Of a stretch of 64,000 nt of DNA, positions 15,483-24,587 are shown piece by piece. A model generated the notes under the pieces. The model did no database searches, was not told the origin of the DNA, and worked only from the letters and a program-made list of their open reading frames with translations. Origin of the DNA: Skermanella mucosa (GTDB taxonomy: Bacteria > Pseudomonadota > Alphaproteobacteria > Azospirillales > Azospirillaceae). Where the stretch lies: positions 124,001-188,000 of the forward strand of contig NZ_CP086107.1 in assembly GCF_016765655.2 (NCBI RefSeq). Reading direction: 5' to 3'. Positions within the stretch are counted from its first letter, which is position 1; each line of letters starts with the position of its first letter. The translations under genes and the position numbers were made by a program.

Positions 15483-16853
15483 TCAGACCTCACGGAAACT
15501 GCGTCGGAACAGCTCGCTGAAGGGCTCCAGCAGATACTGCATCATGGTCCGCTCTCCAGTGACGATGAGCACTTCCGCGGGCATGCCGGGCACCAGCTCG
15601 ATCTGCGGTTCGACCTTCCGCAGCGAATCCCGATCGACCTCGACGCGGGCCAGATAGAACGGCTGCTTCGTCACGTCGTCGATGATCCGGTCGGCGGAAA
15701 CGGACATCACGATACCGTCGATCTGCGGCGTGGTGCGGGACGAGAAAGCCGACAGGTGAACCTGAGCGGTCAAGCCGGGCTGGACGACATCGATATCGAC
15801 CGGCGAGACGCGTGCTTCGATGACGAGCGTGTCGTCGGAGGGAACGATGTCGAGGATCGGCTCACCGGGATGGACGACTCCGCCTTCGGTTTTGTAGCGC
15901 AGGTTCAGGATCGTGCCGCTCACGGGCGCCGTCACCATGGTCCGCTTCAGGGTGTCCCGGCTGGCGAACAGCCGTTCTTTCACCGCAGCCAGGTTGTTTC
16001 GGACCTCGTCGGACTGAACCGCGATCTGATCCGCCCGCTCCGCGTCGAGCGCCAGGATCTGCATCTCGCTTTCCCCGATCTGCTGCTTCGCGCTGGCGAT
16101 CTCGGCAAGGTACTCGCCGCGCATGCCGAGAATCTCCGCCTCGGCGCGCTGCATCCGCAGCAGCTCGGGCTTCGGGATCAGCTCCTTGTTGCGCAACACC
16201 TGCTTGCCCGCGATCTCTTCGGCAATCAGGGCCAGCTGGGTGGAGGTGCTCTGGACCTGGGCCTCCAGCCCCTTGATCTGCTCCCAGAGCAGGGCGATGC
16301 GCTGCTGGAGAACGCTCCTGCGGGAGATATGCCGCACCCTCCGCGTCTCGAACAGCCGCTTCTGGCTCTCGATGATGGCCCGCAGGTTCTCGGTATCCGC
16401 GGGGCCTTGCAGTTCGACCGGCCAGTCGAGGCGGTCGCGCCCCGCCTCTTCCGCGGAGAGACGGACCTGGGTCGCGTAGAGCGTGAGATACTGGTCGAGC
16501 AGACCTTCGTAGATCGCGCGCGGCTGGATATCTTCCAGTGACACCAGGATCTGCCCGGCCCTGACGGTGTCGCCCTCCTGGACCCGCAGTCTGGAGATGA
16601 TGCCGCCTTCGAGGTGCTGAACCGTCCTCCGGCTCCCCTCGGGGCTGATGACGCCGGCCGCGACGGCACCCTTAGCGAGGGGAGCCACCGTGCCCCAGAC
16701 GCCGAACCCCAGGGCGAAAATGCCCATCATCGCGAAACCGAGCCAGACCGGCCGACGGATGGTCCGCCTGAGCACGACGGCATCCCGGGGCTGCAGGTCC
16801 GGCGGACTGTCCTTCACGCGCTCGATCTGAGTGTACGTTCCCGTCATGGACAT
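15483..16853 (-). CDS. HlyD-family type I secretion adaptor
   Basis: This 456-aa membrane-fusion protein has a short cytoplasmic start, one membrane helix (VWLGFAMMGIFALGFGVWG, about residues 35-55), a lipoyl-like half (RRTVQHLEGGIISRLRVQEG), a long periplasmic coiled coil (about 150-300), the second lipoyl half (VTAPVSGTILNLRYKTEGGV) and the C-terminal beta barrel ending VPGMPAEVLIVTGERTMMQY. It bridges the ABC exporter and a TolC-like outer-membrane channel. The ATG at 16853 has GGAG upstream. It follows the ABC exporter on the same strand. No TolC homologue is in the window, so the channel must be encoded elsewhere. Confidence 0.93.
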   Translation of the reverse strand: MSMTGTYTQIERVKDSPPDLQPRDAVVLRRTIRRPVWLGFAMMGIFALGFGVWGTVAPLAKGAVAAGVISPEGSRRTVQHLEGGIISRLRVQEGDTVRAGQILVSLEDIQPRAIYEGLLDQYLTLYATQVRLSAEEAGRDRLDWPVELQGPADTENLRAIIESQKRLFETRRVRHISRRSVLQQRIALLWEQIKGLEAQVQSTSTQLALIAEEIAGKQVLRNKELIPKPELLRMQRAEAEILGMRGEYLAEIASAKQQIGESEMQILALDAERADQIAVQSDEVRNNLAAVKERLFASRDTLKRTMVTAPVSGTILNLRYKTEGGVVHPGEPILDIVPSDDTLVIEARVSPVDIDVVQPGLTAQVHLSAFSSRTTPQIDGIVMSVSADRIIDDVTKQPFYLARVEVDRDSLRKVEPQIELVPGMPAEVLIVTGERTMMQYLLEPFSELFRRSFREV

Positions 16854-16941
16854 CCCGCATCTCCACTTTCTTCGCGTTATGTCGGACGCTCCCGAACCCG
16901 AGAACGTCCCAACCACATCCGGCCCCCGAACGCAGTCCCCG

Positions 16942-18810
16942 TTATGAGAGTGTCTCGCGCATGGACCTCGGCGGATTGGCGATTTTCGGCGGCTCGGCAT
17001 CCGCAGCCACGACCATCGCCCTCGACGGCTCGTGCTCCGCCTGCCGGTGGCCCGCTCCTGGATCGGACGGCATGGCCATAGGGCGGTGTATCGGTACGGT
17101 ACCGTCCTTGCCGGCCGCCTTGCGCAGCCGCTGCAGAACTTCGTCGCGCGGGCCGAAGATCTCGACCCGGCCGTCCTTGAGCAACAGTATCTTGTCCGCC
17201 TGCGCGAGAGTGGACGGCCGGTGTCCGACGATGACGATGGCGCCCGCCCGCTCCTTCAATTCGCTCACCGCCGCCGCCAGCGCCGCTTCGCCGCTCTGGT
17301 CCAGGTTGGCGTTGGGTTCGTCGAGCACGATCAGCTTGGGATCGCCGAAGATCGCACGGGCCAAGCCGATCCGCTGGCGCTGGCCTCCCGACAGCCTGAC
17401 GCCGCCGTCGCCGATCTGCGTCTCGTAGCCGTCAGGCAGACGCTGGATCATTTCGTGGGCATGGGCCAGCTTCGCCGCTTCGAGGACCGACTCGTCGTCG
17501 GCATCTTCCATGCGGGCGATATTCTCCCGGACCGTCCCGGCGAACAGTTCGACATCCTGCGGCAGGAAGCCGATGTGCCGCCCGAGCTCGTCCGCGTTCC
17601 AGTGCCCCAGCAATGAATTGTCCAGCCTGACTTCGCCGCTCTGGGGCACGGCTATTCCCACGAGCAGGCGGCACAGCGTGCTCTTGCCGCCGCCCGACGG
17701 ACCGATCACGGCGATCACCTCCCCCGGCTCCGCCTCGAAGGATACCCGCTGAAGCACCGGGGTCTTGCTGCCTACCGGGTAATAGGTCACGTCCTTGAAC
17801 TTGATGTGGCCGGCGGGGGAGGGCAGCCGGATGCGCTGCGGCTCGGCGGGAAATGCCTTGAGGCGGTCGCGCAGCCGGTTGAAGGCGATCAGGCTGCTGG
17901 CGAAATTGCGCCAGGCGGACATCGCCAGTTCGATCGGGGCAAGCGCCCGCCCCAGAAGGATGGAGGTGGCTATCATCGCGCCCGGGGTCAGTTCGGCGCG
18001 CAGCACCAGGAACGCGCCGATCCCGAGGATCGCGATCTGGACGAAGAAGCGGAGGAACTTCGTCAAGCCGACCAGAACGCCGCCGCATTCGGCGGCCCGG
18101 CGCGTTGCATCCAGCGATTTCCCGTTGACGTCCCGCCAGCGCTCGGTCAGGGCCGGCAGCATGCCCATGGCGCGTACGACCTCGGCATTGCGGATCGCGG
18201 CTTCGGCGCGCTGGTTGGCGATGATCTGTGCCGCGGAGGCGGCTTTGTTCGGCTCGCGCGTCATCAGGTCGTTGGCCACGCTGAGCACCAGCAGGACGCA
18301 TGCCGAACCGACCGCCACCATGCCCAGCGTGGGATGCAGGATCCAGATCAGCCCGATGAAGATCGGCGTCCAAGGGGCGTCGAAGAAGACGGTCAGCCCC
18401 TGGGTCGCGATGAAGTTCTGGATCTGGGCGAGGTCCCGCAGGGGTTGGGCCCCCGCGGGATCGCCCTGCAGACGCGCCCGCACGCTGGCCGACAGCAGCA
18501 CCGGACCCAGGCGGCTGTTCAGCCAGCCGCCGATCCTCACCGTCACCGCGGTCCGGAGGGTGTCGAGCGCACCCAGCAACAGGAGGGCTGCGGCGGCCAG
18601 TCCGGTCAGCAGCAGCAGGGTTTCGATACGACCCGTCGTCAGCACCCGGTTGTAGACCTGCATCATGTAGATCGGCGAGGTCAGCATCAGCAAATTGATG
18701 ATCAGCGTGAACAGGGCGACGACCAGGAAGGCCGACCGGCAGGCGGACAGGGCCTGTTTCAGGTCATTCCCGCTGGTCTGGCGCGGAGCGTTACTCGAAA
18801 GCCGGGGCAT
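16942..18810 (-). CDS. Type I secretion ABC exporter (PrtD type)
   Basis: This 622-aa half-transporter lacks a C39-like N-terminal domain. Membrane segments lie within residues about 25-310 (FLVVALFTLIINLLMLTSPI, then DAPWTPIFIGLIWILHP). The ATPase follows, with Walker A GPSGGGKST, Q-loop FLPQDVELF, signature LSGGQRQR, Walker B LIVLDEPNANLD and H-switch GHRPS. The FFDAPWTP and YMMQVYNRVL motifs are typical of PrtD/AprD exporters of RTX proteases and lipases. A C-terminal tail of about 60 residues is rich in Pro and Ala. It lies between the RTX gene and hlyD on the same strand, so the three probably form one operon exporting the RTX protein. Confidence 0.94.
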   Translation of the reverse strand: MPRLSSNAPRQTSGNDLKQALSACRSAFLVVALFTLIINLLMLTSPIYMMQVYNRVLTTGRIETLLLLTGLAAAALLLLGALDTLRTAVTVRIGGWLNSRLGPVLLSASVRARLQGDPAGAQPLRDLAQIQNFIATQGLTVFFDAPWTPIFIGLIWILHPTLGMVAVGSACVLLVLSVANDLMTREPNKAASAAQIIANQRAEAAIRNAEVVRAMGMLPALTERWRDVNGKSLDATRRAAECGGVLVGLTKFLRFFVQIAILGIGAFLVLRAELTPGAMIATSILLGRALAPIELAMSAWRNFASSLIAFNRLRDRLKAFPAEPQRIRLPSPAGHIKFKDVTYYPVGSKTPVLQRVSFEAEPGEVIAVIGPSGGGKSTLCRLLVGIAVPQSGEVRLDNSLLGHWNADELGRHIGFLPQDVELFAGTVRENIARMEDADDESVLEAAKLAHAHEMIQRLPDGYETQIGDGGVRLSGGQRQRIGLARAIFGDPKLIVLDEPNANLDQSGEAALAAAVSELKERAGAIVIVGHRPSTLAQADKILLLKDGRVEIFGPRDEVLQRLRKAAGKDGTVPIHRPMAMPSDPGAGHRQAEHEPSRAMVVAADAEPPKIANPPRSMRETLS

Positions 18811-18915
18811 CGATGACAACCTTCATCCAGCGATGGTGAGACGGCGGGAAAAATCGGTGCCGCGCGGCAGCGGCACCGGGAAGGGACGGCAGGCGGTTTT
18901 TTCGTCCATGCCGGT

Positions 18916-20691
18916 TCACACGATGACGATGGACCCCGAATTCAGGTAGCTGTTGGCGACGGTCCCGGCTTGGGCCTGGGTTGTGGTTGCCGTCGAACCG
19001 ATTATCGCCCACGTCTCATGCGGGCCGATGGCGCTCGTCGTCGCTCCGGGTTCCGTGACCAACCGCAGCCACCAATTGGAACTGAAGCTTTGAAGGCTAG
19101 CCCGGGCAAGTCCGTCCACTTCGATCCTCTCGCCAGCCTGGTAGTCCCAGATCAGGTTGAATCCGTCGAAGCTCCGGAAGGTGTCCGCACCGCGGCTTCC
19201 ACCGTCATCAATGCCATCGCCGTAGATCGATCTTGCAAATCCTGCCGGCGTCGCCCCATCTGCAAACAGCAGGTCCGCACCGCTGCCGCCCCTCATGGTA
19301 TCGTTGCCGCTGCCGCTGACCAGGATGTCCGACCCTAGCATGCCGAACAAGGTGTCCTTGCCGGCGCCGCCAAAGAGGGCATTGTTGGCGTCGCTGCCGA
19401 TGATGGAGTCGTCGAAACCCGAACCGATGATATTCTCGATGGTGTTCAGATTGTCGCCTTCGGCATCGCCGCCCACGCCCAGCGTCGTACCCGCCGTGCT
19501 CAGCCCAACCGTGACGCCGGCCGAAGACTCCGAATAGTCCACCGCGTCGACCCCGGCACCGCCGATCAATAAGTCCGCCCCGGTTCCGCCGATCAGCAAG
19601 TCGTTGCCGCCCTTCGCGTCGATCTGGTCGTTTCCGGCTCCGCCGACCAGGCGGTTGACCCCGTCCGTCCCGATGATCGCATCGTTGAAGCTGGAGCCGA
19701 TCACCTCCTCGATTGTGCTGTACCGGTCGCCCGAGGCTCCGCCGGTGCCCAGGCCGCCAGCGACGAAGAGGTCGACGCCGACGGCGCTGGCCGACGCGGA
19801 ATAATCCACGACGTCGATGCCGTCGCCTCCGTTCATCATGTCGGCGCCGGGATTGCCGCGCAGGGTGTCGTTGCCCCCGTCGCCGTTCATCACGTCGTCG
19901 CCTTCGTTGCCGTCGAGGATGTCGTTGTCCGCCCCGCCATTGAGCTCGTCGTTGCCCGCGCCGCCGAGCAGGGTGTCGCCGCCGGCATCGCCGAACAGGA
20001 TGTCGACTCCATCGCCGGCGTTCAGGCTGTCGTCGCCCTCGCCGCCATGAAGCTCGTCGTCGCCGGCCCCCGCGTTCAGGCTGTCGTTCGCGCCGCCGCC
20101 GCGCAGGATGTCGTTGCCCATCCCGCCGAGCAGGGAGTCGGCGCCCCCGCCACCGTCCAGCGTGTCGTTGTCGCTGCTGCCGTCGAGCAGGTCGTCGCCC
20201 TCGCCCCCGAACAGGCTGTCGTTGCCGAACGAGCCGAGCAGCGTGTCGTTTCCGAAGCCGCCATGGGCCGTGTCGTTCCCGCTCGCCCCGATGATGGTGT
20301 CGTTGCCGCCGCCGCCATAGATCGTGTCGTCGCCGTTCCCGCCGTCCAGGGTGTCATCCGCTCCGGCCGGGAGGGAGTCGCCGCCGTCGGGGGTCCCGTC
20401 GTTGTTGGCATCGATGGCGTCGCCGTAAAGAGCGTCGTTGCCGTCGCCGCCCCGCAGGATGTCCTCTCCGTCGCCACCTACGAGGATGTCTGCCGTCTTG
20501 GCCGCGGTCAGGGTATCGTTGCCATCGCCCCCGTCGAGATAATCCTCACCATCCGGCGTCCGCGAGGATGACGGCGGAGCCATCATGATGATGTCGTTGC
20601 CGCCGCGGCCGTTGACACGGTAGCTGCCCGCAGTCGTCGTCCTGCTGAAATTATCCGCCTCGGTGAGATTGATCGTCGTGTAGGTAGGCAT
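18916..20691 (-). CDS. Large RTX calcium-binding exoprotein
   Basis: This 591-aa protein is almost entirely RTX repeats of the GGxGxDxLx type (for example GGDGNDTLTA, GGNGDDTIYG, GGAGNDELNG) from residue about 50 to 480. Two interruptions carry the related blocks VDYSASASAVGVDLFVAGGL with STIEEVIGSSFNDAIIG, and VDYSESSAGVTVGLSTAG with NTIENIIGSGFDDSIIG. The C-terminal 90 residues lack repeats and end YLNSGSIVIV, a type I secretion signal-like tail. The repeats fold into calcium-stabilised beta rolls outside the cell. No enzymatic domain is visible, so a structural or adhesive role is likely. GGAGGGT lies 8 nt before the ATG. It is first in the exporter operon. Confidence 0.92.
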   Translation of the reverse strand: MPTYTTINLTEADNFSRTTTAGSYRVNGRGGNDIIMMAPPSSSRTPDGEDYLDGGDGNDTLTAAKTADILVGGDGEDILRGGDGNDALYGDAIDANNDGTPDGGDSLPAGADDTLDGGNGDDTIYGGGGNDTIIGASGNDTAHGGFGNDTLLGSFGNDSLFGGEGDDLLDGSSDNDTLDGGGGADSLLGGMGNDILRGGGANDSLNAGAGDDELHGGEGDDSLNAGDGVDILFGDAGGDTLLGGAGNDELNGGADNDILDGNEGDDVMNGDGGNDTLRGNPGADMMNGGDGIDVVDYSASASAVGVDLFVAGGLGTGGASGDRYSTIEEVIGSSFNDAIIGTDGVNRLVGGAGNDQIDAKGGNDLLIGGTGADLLIGGAGVDAVDYSESSAGVTVGLSTAGTTLGVGGDAEGDNLNTIENIIGSGFDDSIIGSDANNALFGGAGKDTLFGMLGSDILVSGSGNDTMRGGSGADLLFADGATPAGFARSIYGDGIDDGGSRGADTFRSFDGFNLIWDYQAGERIEVDGLARASLQSFSSNWWLRLVTEPGATTSAIGPHETWAIIGSTATTTQAQAGTVANSYLNSGSIVIV

Positions 20692-21283
20692 TAGCGCACC
20701 CTCCGAACTTTCGCATCATTATTGCGTATTTGTGGCGTCGTGTAGAAAATCTACTTCGATCCTACTGCGGGGCGGCGCGCAGACAATAGCGCTCTTGGTC
20801 AACGATCAACCGTGTGCATCAGGTGGTGAATGCCGCTAAAGTTGATCATACTTTATCAATCTCAATATCCGAGTACGCCCAAGGACGTATCTCAAGGAAG
20901 CAATGGCCTCGTCAAGCCTGCCTCGATCGTTGATTTCGTTGTATATTTCATTGTCGGATTAGCTGACGACGGTTATTTTGCCCGCTCAAGTCGTGCCTCT
21001 CCCTCATCTTGCTTACATGCCCGGGCCTGTGCATACTCCGGATGCGCTCACGCTTCGTAAACCTATGGCTGCAACACACGAGTCTACGCCTTCCGGCTCT
21101 CGACTGCTAAATCCATTGTAGCTTGGGAGGTATTACTTTCATGATGTGTTGCGCCACTACGGCGCATCTACAAGCGGCATGATCTCTCCACCCGGCAAGA
21201 GAGGTCGGCAATGGCGGCCGATGCAACCTGGCTGCCAAGGCCCGGGCTGTGTGGAGCAGACATCGAGGGTATGAGGCGCGAAC
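20692..21283. other. 592-bp intergenic region between divergent genes
   Basis: It separates the RTX operon (minus) from the receiver-like gene (plus). Short open frames here show no family features. The stretch 20830-21130 is less GC-rich than its flanks. Promoters for both directions must lie here, but I see no operator I can defend. Confidence 0.4.
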
Positions 21284-22069
21284 ATGATTCATCAGTCAGC
21301 GGCGGACATGGGAGAACCAACTGTCTTGATTGTCGACCCGAAGAACCTTCGGCGAGCCGGCATGGTGGAACTTCTCAAATCCTGGGCCGATATCGTCAAG
21401 GTGACCCTGGCGGACTTCCCTGGTGTCGCGCCTCCCTTTGAAGGCGGTTACATCGGGTGCAGGATGGTGATCCTCAACCTGGGCGAGGTTTCCATCAATG
21501 CCTTCGGCAGTCAGCGCCTGATCCAGAATGTGCGCAGTCATCTGCCGGGAGTGCCCCTGGTCGTCATTTCCGATCGGGAGGAAGCCGACGAGATCGTCTC
21601 GGCCGTCCGCGCCGGGGTCAACGGCTTCATCCCCACGAGCATCGAGCCGGAAATCGCAGTCCGCGCGCTGACTTTCATCATGGGCGGCGGCTCGTTCTTC
21701 CCTCCGACCGCCCTGCTGGAGATCCGGCGCGGATTGGGTCTGGAGGCGAACGACGACGGCCCCCACCTCGACGATCCCGGGCCGCCGGGAGGACGACGCG
21801 GCCCGCTGAACCTGCTTAAGCCAAATGGTCCCAGCCGCCCGGATGTCCAAAGGAGAACGAAGGATACACCCAGGGTGTCGCCCCCCGGACCCAAAGTCTT
21901 GGGCAGGCATGGTCCGCCGGCAGGCCGCGCGGACCCTGTCCGGGCCGTCGTGCGGCCCCCAATACCTCCACCTCTCGGCCAGCAAGGGCCGGCATCAAGG
22001 CCGGCATCAAGGCCAGCATCAAGGAGCGAGACGGGAACATGGCAAAGAAGATCGGCAAGTTGCTTCTGA
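21284..22069 (+). CDS. Receiver-like regulator without phosphoacceptor and without HTH
   Basis: A 261-aa frame. Residues about 12-140 are a NarL-type receiver fold (TVLIVDPKNLRRAGMVELLK, then MVILNLGEVSI, then VVISDREEADEIVSAVRAG, then VNGFIPTSI). The acidic pair, the acceptor Asp and the conserved Lys are all replaced (VDP, LNLG, FIPT). It is clearly a paralogue of the regulator at 24588-25529; both share FIMGGG(S/T)FFPP. That regulator continues into a LuxR HTH, while here the C-terminal 100 residues are low-complexity Pro/Arg sequence ending in three 12-bp repeats. The gene overlaps the following DTY-module gene by 31 bp. It may be a degraded regulator or a stand-alone pseudo-receiver. GAGG lies ahead of the ATG. 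Confidence 0.6.
   Translation: MIHQSAADMGEPTVLIVDPKNLRRAGMVELLKSWADIVKVTLADFPGVAPPFEGGYIGCRMVILNLGEVSINAFGSQRLIQNVRSHLPGVPLVVISDREEADEIVSAVRAGVNGFIPTSIEPEIAVRALTFIMGGGSFFPPTALLEIRRGLGLEANDDGPHLDDPGPPGGRRGPLNLLKPNGPSRPDVQRRTKDTPRVSPPGPKVLGRHGPPAGRADPVRAVVRPPIPPPLGQQGPASRPASRPASRSETGTWQRRSASCF
21987..22022. repeat. Three tandem 12-bp repeats
   Basis: GGCCGGCATCAA occurs at 21987-21998 and 21999-22010, then GGCCAGCATCAA at 22011-22022. They encode the RPAS-RPAS end of the receiver-like frame and run directly into the ribosome-binding region of the gene at 22039, so unit number could change spacing to that start. Confidence 0.65.
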
Positions 22070-22656
22070 CCAAACTATCCGCCCTGGCAAAGACCGACCA
22101 GAGTGGCGTGACCACCGTCCTCGGCGGCGAAGCCACGGCGGTCGGCCAGGATACGCTGGCTGAGGGAAAAGCCACGCTCCAGGTCAAGGATCTGGGGGCC
22201 GTGACCGTCGTCAAAGGGACCGCGAGCTTCGGCGCGACGGCCCAATCGACGGGTGGGTCGACGGCTTATGCGACGGCGGACAGCTTCGCCGATGTCTCAG
22301 GTGCGGACATCGTGATCACCCGTACGAAGTCGACGAGCAATACGACCGAGAACGGCGATTCCACCACCTGGACCGAAACTTCGACGACCCGCGTCCTCGC
22401 CATCGACATCGAAGGAATCACCCTGCCCAAGACGCTGGATCTTTCTGCTGGCCTGAGCAAGGTGCTTTCCAAGATCCAAGGGTTCAAGGCGATCAAAAAA
22501 CCCGACCCGGTGGACCTCGACGGGAACGTCGCGAAAGTGCAGATCGACGTCCTGGTAGAGGGCGAAAACACCTATGCCGACGTCGGCACTTCGGTGCTGA
22601 CTGTCGAGGATACCCTGTCCACGGTCAACGCTTCCATCACGACCGGGATCGCGTGA
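22039..22656 (+). CDS. DTY-module protein, long form 1 (unknown function)
   Basis: This 205-aa protein matches no family I know. After a basic start (MAKKIGKLLLTKLSALAKTD) comes GGEATAVGQDTLAEGKATLQ, then VKDLGAVTVVKGTASFGATA, a Ser/Thr-rich middle, and the C-terminal module VLVEGENTYADVGTSVLTVE with DTLSTVNASITTGIA. Over most of its length it aligns with the protein at 26943-27674 (shared GEA.A.G..T.AEG, DLG..TV..GT.SF.AT.QS and TAYA.A). Its C-terminal module also aligns with the two short proteins at 30.6 and 31.0 kb. Alternating hydrophobic and polar residues suggest beta strands. There is no N-terminal signal peptide; the small hydrophobic end might be a type I signal. It follows, and overlaps, the receiver-like gene. 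Confidence 0.7.
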   Translation: MAKKIGKLLLTKLSALAKTDQSGVTTVLGGEATAVGQDTLAEGKATLQVKDLGAVTVVKGTASFGATAQSTGGSTAYATADSFADVSGADIVITRTKSTSNTTENGDSTTWTETSTTRVLAIDIEGITLPKTLDLSAGLSKVLSKIQGFKAIKKPDPVDLDGNVAKVQIDVLVEGENTYADVGTSVLTVEDTLSTVNASITTGIA

Positions 22657-22673
22657 CGGCAGTGCTCATATGC

Positions 22674-22706
22674 CGGGCGGCGGCCCGAGGAGCCGGGAGC
22701 CGCCCG
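22674..22706. terminator. Hairpin between convergent genes
   Basis: CGGGCGGC at 22674-22681 pairs with GCCGCCCG at 22699-22706 (8 bp, 17-nt loop). It lies between the stop of the DTY-module gene (plus) and the stop of the TPR gene (minus), where a shared terminator is expected. No T-run is present. Confidence 0.45.
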
Positions 22707-22743
22707 TCACCTGGTCTGCGGACCACGATCGAACCCGGCCCGG

Positions 22744-24531
22744 TCACTTGCCGACCGCCGCCAATTCAGCTTCCCAGTCAATGATGCGGTCGGTGAAATA
22801 GGCCTCGAGATGAACCATCCCGGCGTCCATATACACCTCATGGGCGCCCCGGGTGGCATCGACGGCTTCCTCAAGGAAAGAGGACTGTTGCTGGCGCAGG
22901 CCCAACCCGCGTAGCGCGATCCCGAGATTGGTCTGGATCCGCGCCCAGTCGAGCGGATTGCGGTGGCGATCCGTTACCGACAACGCGGCCCGATAGGTCC
23001 GGACGGCCTCCTCCAGGCGCCCGGCCGTCCCCCGGTCCATCGCATCCAGCGTCATGAGCGCGGCTCCCAGGCCCGTCTGCGCGTGCGCCCAGGCGATCGG
23101 GTCGCGCTCGCGGACTTGCTCCCCGAGAGCGTCACGGTAGGCCTCGACCGCCTCTTCGAGGCGCTGCCGATCCTTTGTCATCCAGCCGAGCTGGAGCAGG
23201 ACATGGCCGAGATTGTAGCGGGTCGCAGCCCATTCCCAGGGATTGCGATCCCGGTCGCGCACGTCGAGCGCGGCGCGGTAGGCCGCGGCCGCTTCGTCGA
23301 GAAGCTGGACACTCCTCTCCCTCGTCCCCACCCTGAGGAGCGCGGTGCCCAGCGCGGCCTGGCTCCGGGCCCATTCCAGCGGCGTTTCTTCCCGGGATTG
23401 CTCGCCGAGAACGGCGCGGTGGACGGCAGCCGCCTGCCGGGCAAGCGACATGTCGTTGGTCTGAAGGCCGAGTCTGGATAGCCCGAGGCCCAGATTGTGC
23501 TGCGTTGCAGCCCAGTGGAGCGGCGCCCGCGCCTGGGTGCGCGTCTGCAATGCGGCCCGGTATGCCTCGACAGCCTGTTCGAGGAGGGTCGTGCTTTCCT
23601 CCCTCGAGCCAAGGATCCACAATGCCTTGCCCAGATTGTTTCGCGCGGTCCCCCAGGCGAGCGGGTCGTCCGCACGGCTGCGCTCCTGAGCCACCAGGCC
23701 ATACTGCCGGACGGATTGGGCCAGGGCGTCGTTATCACCGAAATCGGCACCCTGCCCGAACAGGGCTTCCGCAGCCTGTTCAAGATAACGCAGGCGCAGC
23801 GCCGCCTGATCGGCGGGGAGACGGGCTGCCGCCTCCCGGAAATGGTCCGCAGCCTGCCGGTAACGCAGGCGCGCCCAGGCGATTTCCCCGCGCAGCTCCT
23901 GGATCATGGCCTCGGAGATGACGGTTTCGGCGCCGCCGGGGCTGGGCGGGCTCGATTGCTGCAAAGCCCGGCCGATTTCCTCGACCAGCCGGTACGCGCG
24001 CGCCAGATCGCCGGTATCGAGAGCTTCCGCTAGATCGGCCCTGGCCTCCTCGGTCCCGGCCACCTGTTCCGGCAGCCCGCCGACCCGCATGGTCAGCCGC
24101 CTGTGCCGACGCGTGATGTCGGCGAGCGTTTCGCCCATCCGCCACGGCGCGATCCCGACTTCGCCGATGATCCGGCAAAATGCAATGACTTGCGCCCTGC
24201 CGAGCCCGAGAGTCCGCTGGAGTTCGTCGATCACTTCGTCCTGCCCGGCTCCGATGCCTTGCGAAGCCGGTTCCCGTGGCGATGCCATCACGGCCGAGAC
24301 GAGCGTCGGCAGCCGCCTCGCGAGCGTTACACCGATGGCCGGGTCACCCGTCCGATGGCCGGGATGTTCGGGAGGCGAACCGGTGGATCCTGGTCCGACC
24401 CTGGCCATGGCGGCATCGTCGATCGGCTTGGTTCCGGCCCACGCGGAACCTGCAACCGATGTGACCGGCAGAGCCGCGCAAAAGCCGGCGACTGTCAACC
24501 TGCGGAGTGTCTGCCCGTGGATCGCGATCAT
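22744..24531 (-). CDS. Exported tetratricopeptide-repeat protein
   Basis: A 595-aa protein. The first 32 residues form a signal peptide (RRLTVAGFCAALPVTSVAGS, then AWA). From about residue 255 to 570 there are six or seven repeats of roughly 48-52 residues with the pattern PLxWAxxxxNLGxALxxLG followed by LEEAVEAYRAAL. These are long TPR-like helical repeats of the kind seen with CHAT and other scaffold proteins. No protease or enzymatic domain follows. It probably scaffolds protein contacts in the periplasm. The gene is convergent with the DTY-module gene and lies 56 bp downstream of the LuxR-type regulator, so these two may be cotranscribed. Confidence 0.8.
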   Translation of the reverse strand: MIAIHGQTLRRLTVAGFCAALPVTSVAGSAWAGTKPIDDAAMARVGPGSTGSPPEHPGHRTGDPAIGVTLARRLPTLVSAVMASPREPASQGIGAGQDEVIDELQRTLGLGRAQVIAFCRIIGEVGIAPWRMGETLADITRRHRRLTMRVGGLPEQVAGTEEARADLAEALDTGDLARAYRLVEEIGRALQQSSPPSPGGAETVISEAMIQELRGEIAWARLRYRQAADHFREAAARLPADQAALRLRYLEQAAEALFGQGADFGDNDALAQSVRQYGLVAQERSRADDPLAWGTARNNLGKALWILGSREESTTLLEQAVEAYRAALQTRTQARAPLHWAATQHNLGLGLSRLGLQTNDMSLARQAAAVHRAVLGEQSREETPLEWARSQAALGTALLRVGTRERSVQLLDEAAAAYRAALDVRDRDRNPWEWAATRYNLGHVLLQLGWMTKDRQRLEEAVEAYRDALGEQVRERDPIAWAHAQTGLGAALMTLDAMDRGTAGRLEEAVRTYRAALSVTDRHRNPLDWARIQTNLGIALRGLGLRQQQSSFLEEAVDATRGAHEVYMDAGMVHLEAYFTDRIIDWEAELAAVGK

Positions 24532-24587
24532 CGGTTTTCCCGACTCCTGGTGGTACGGATAGCGTCGAGGGTCCGGACGTCGAGGGG

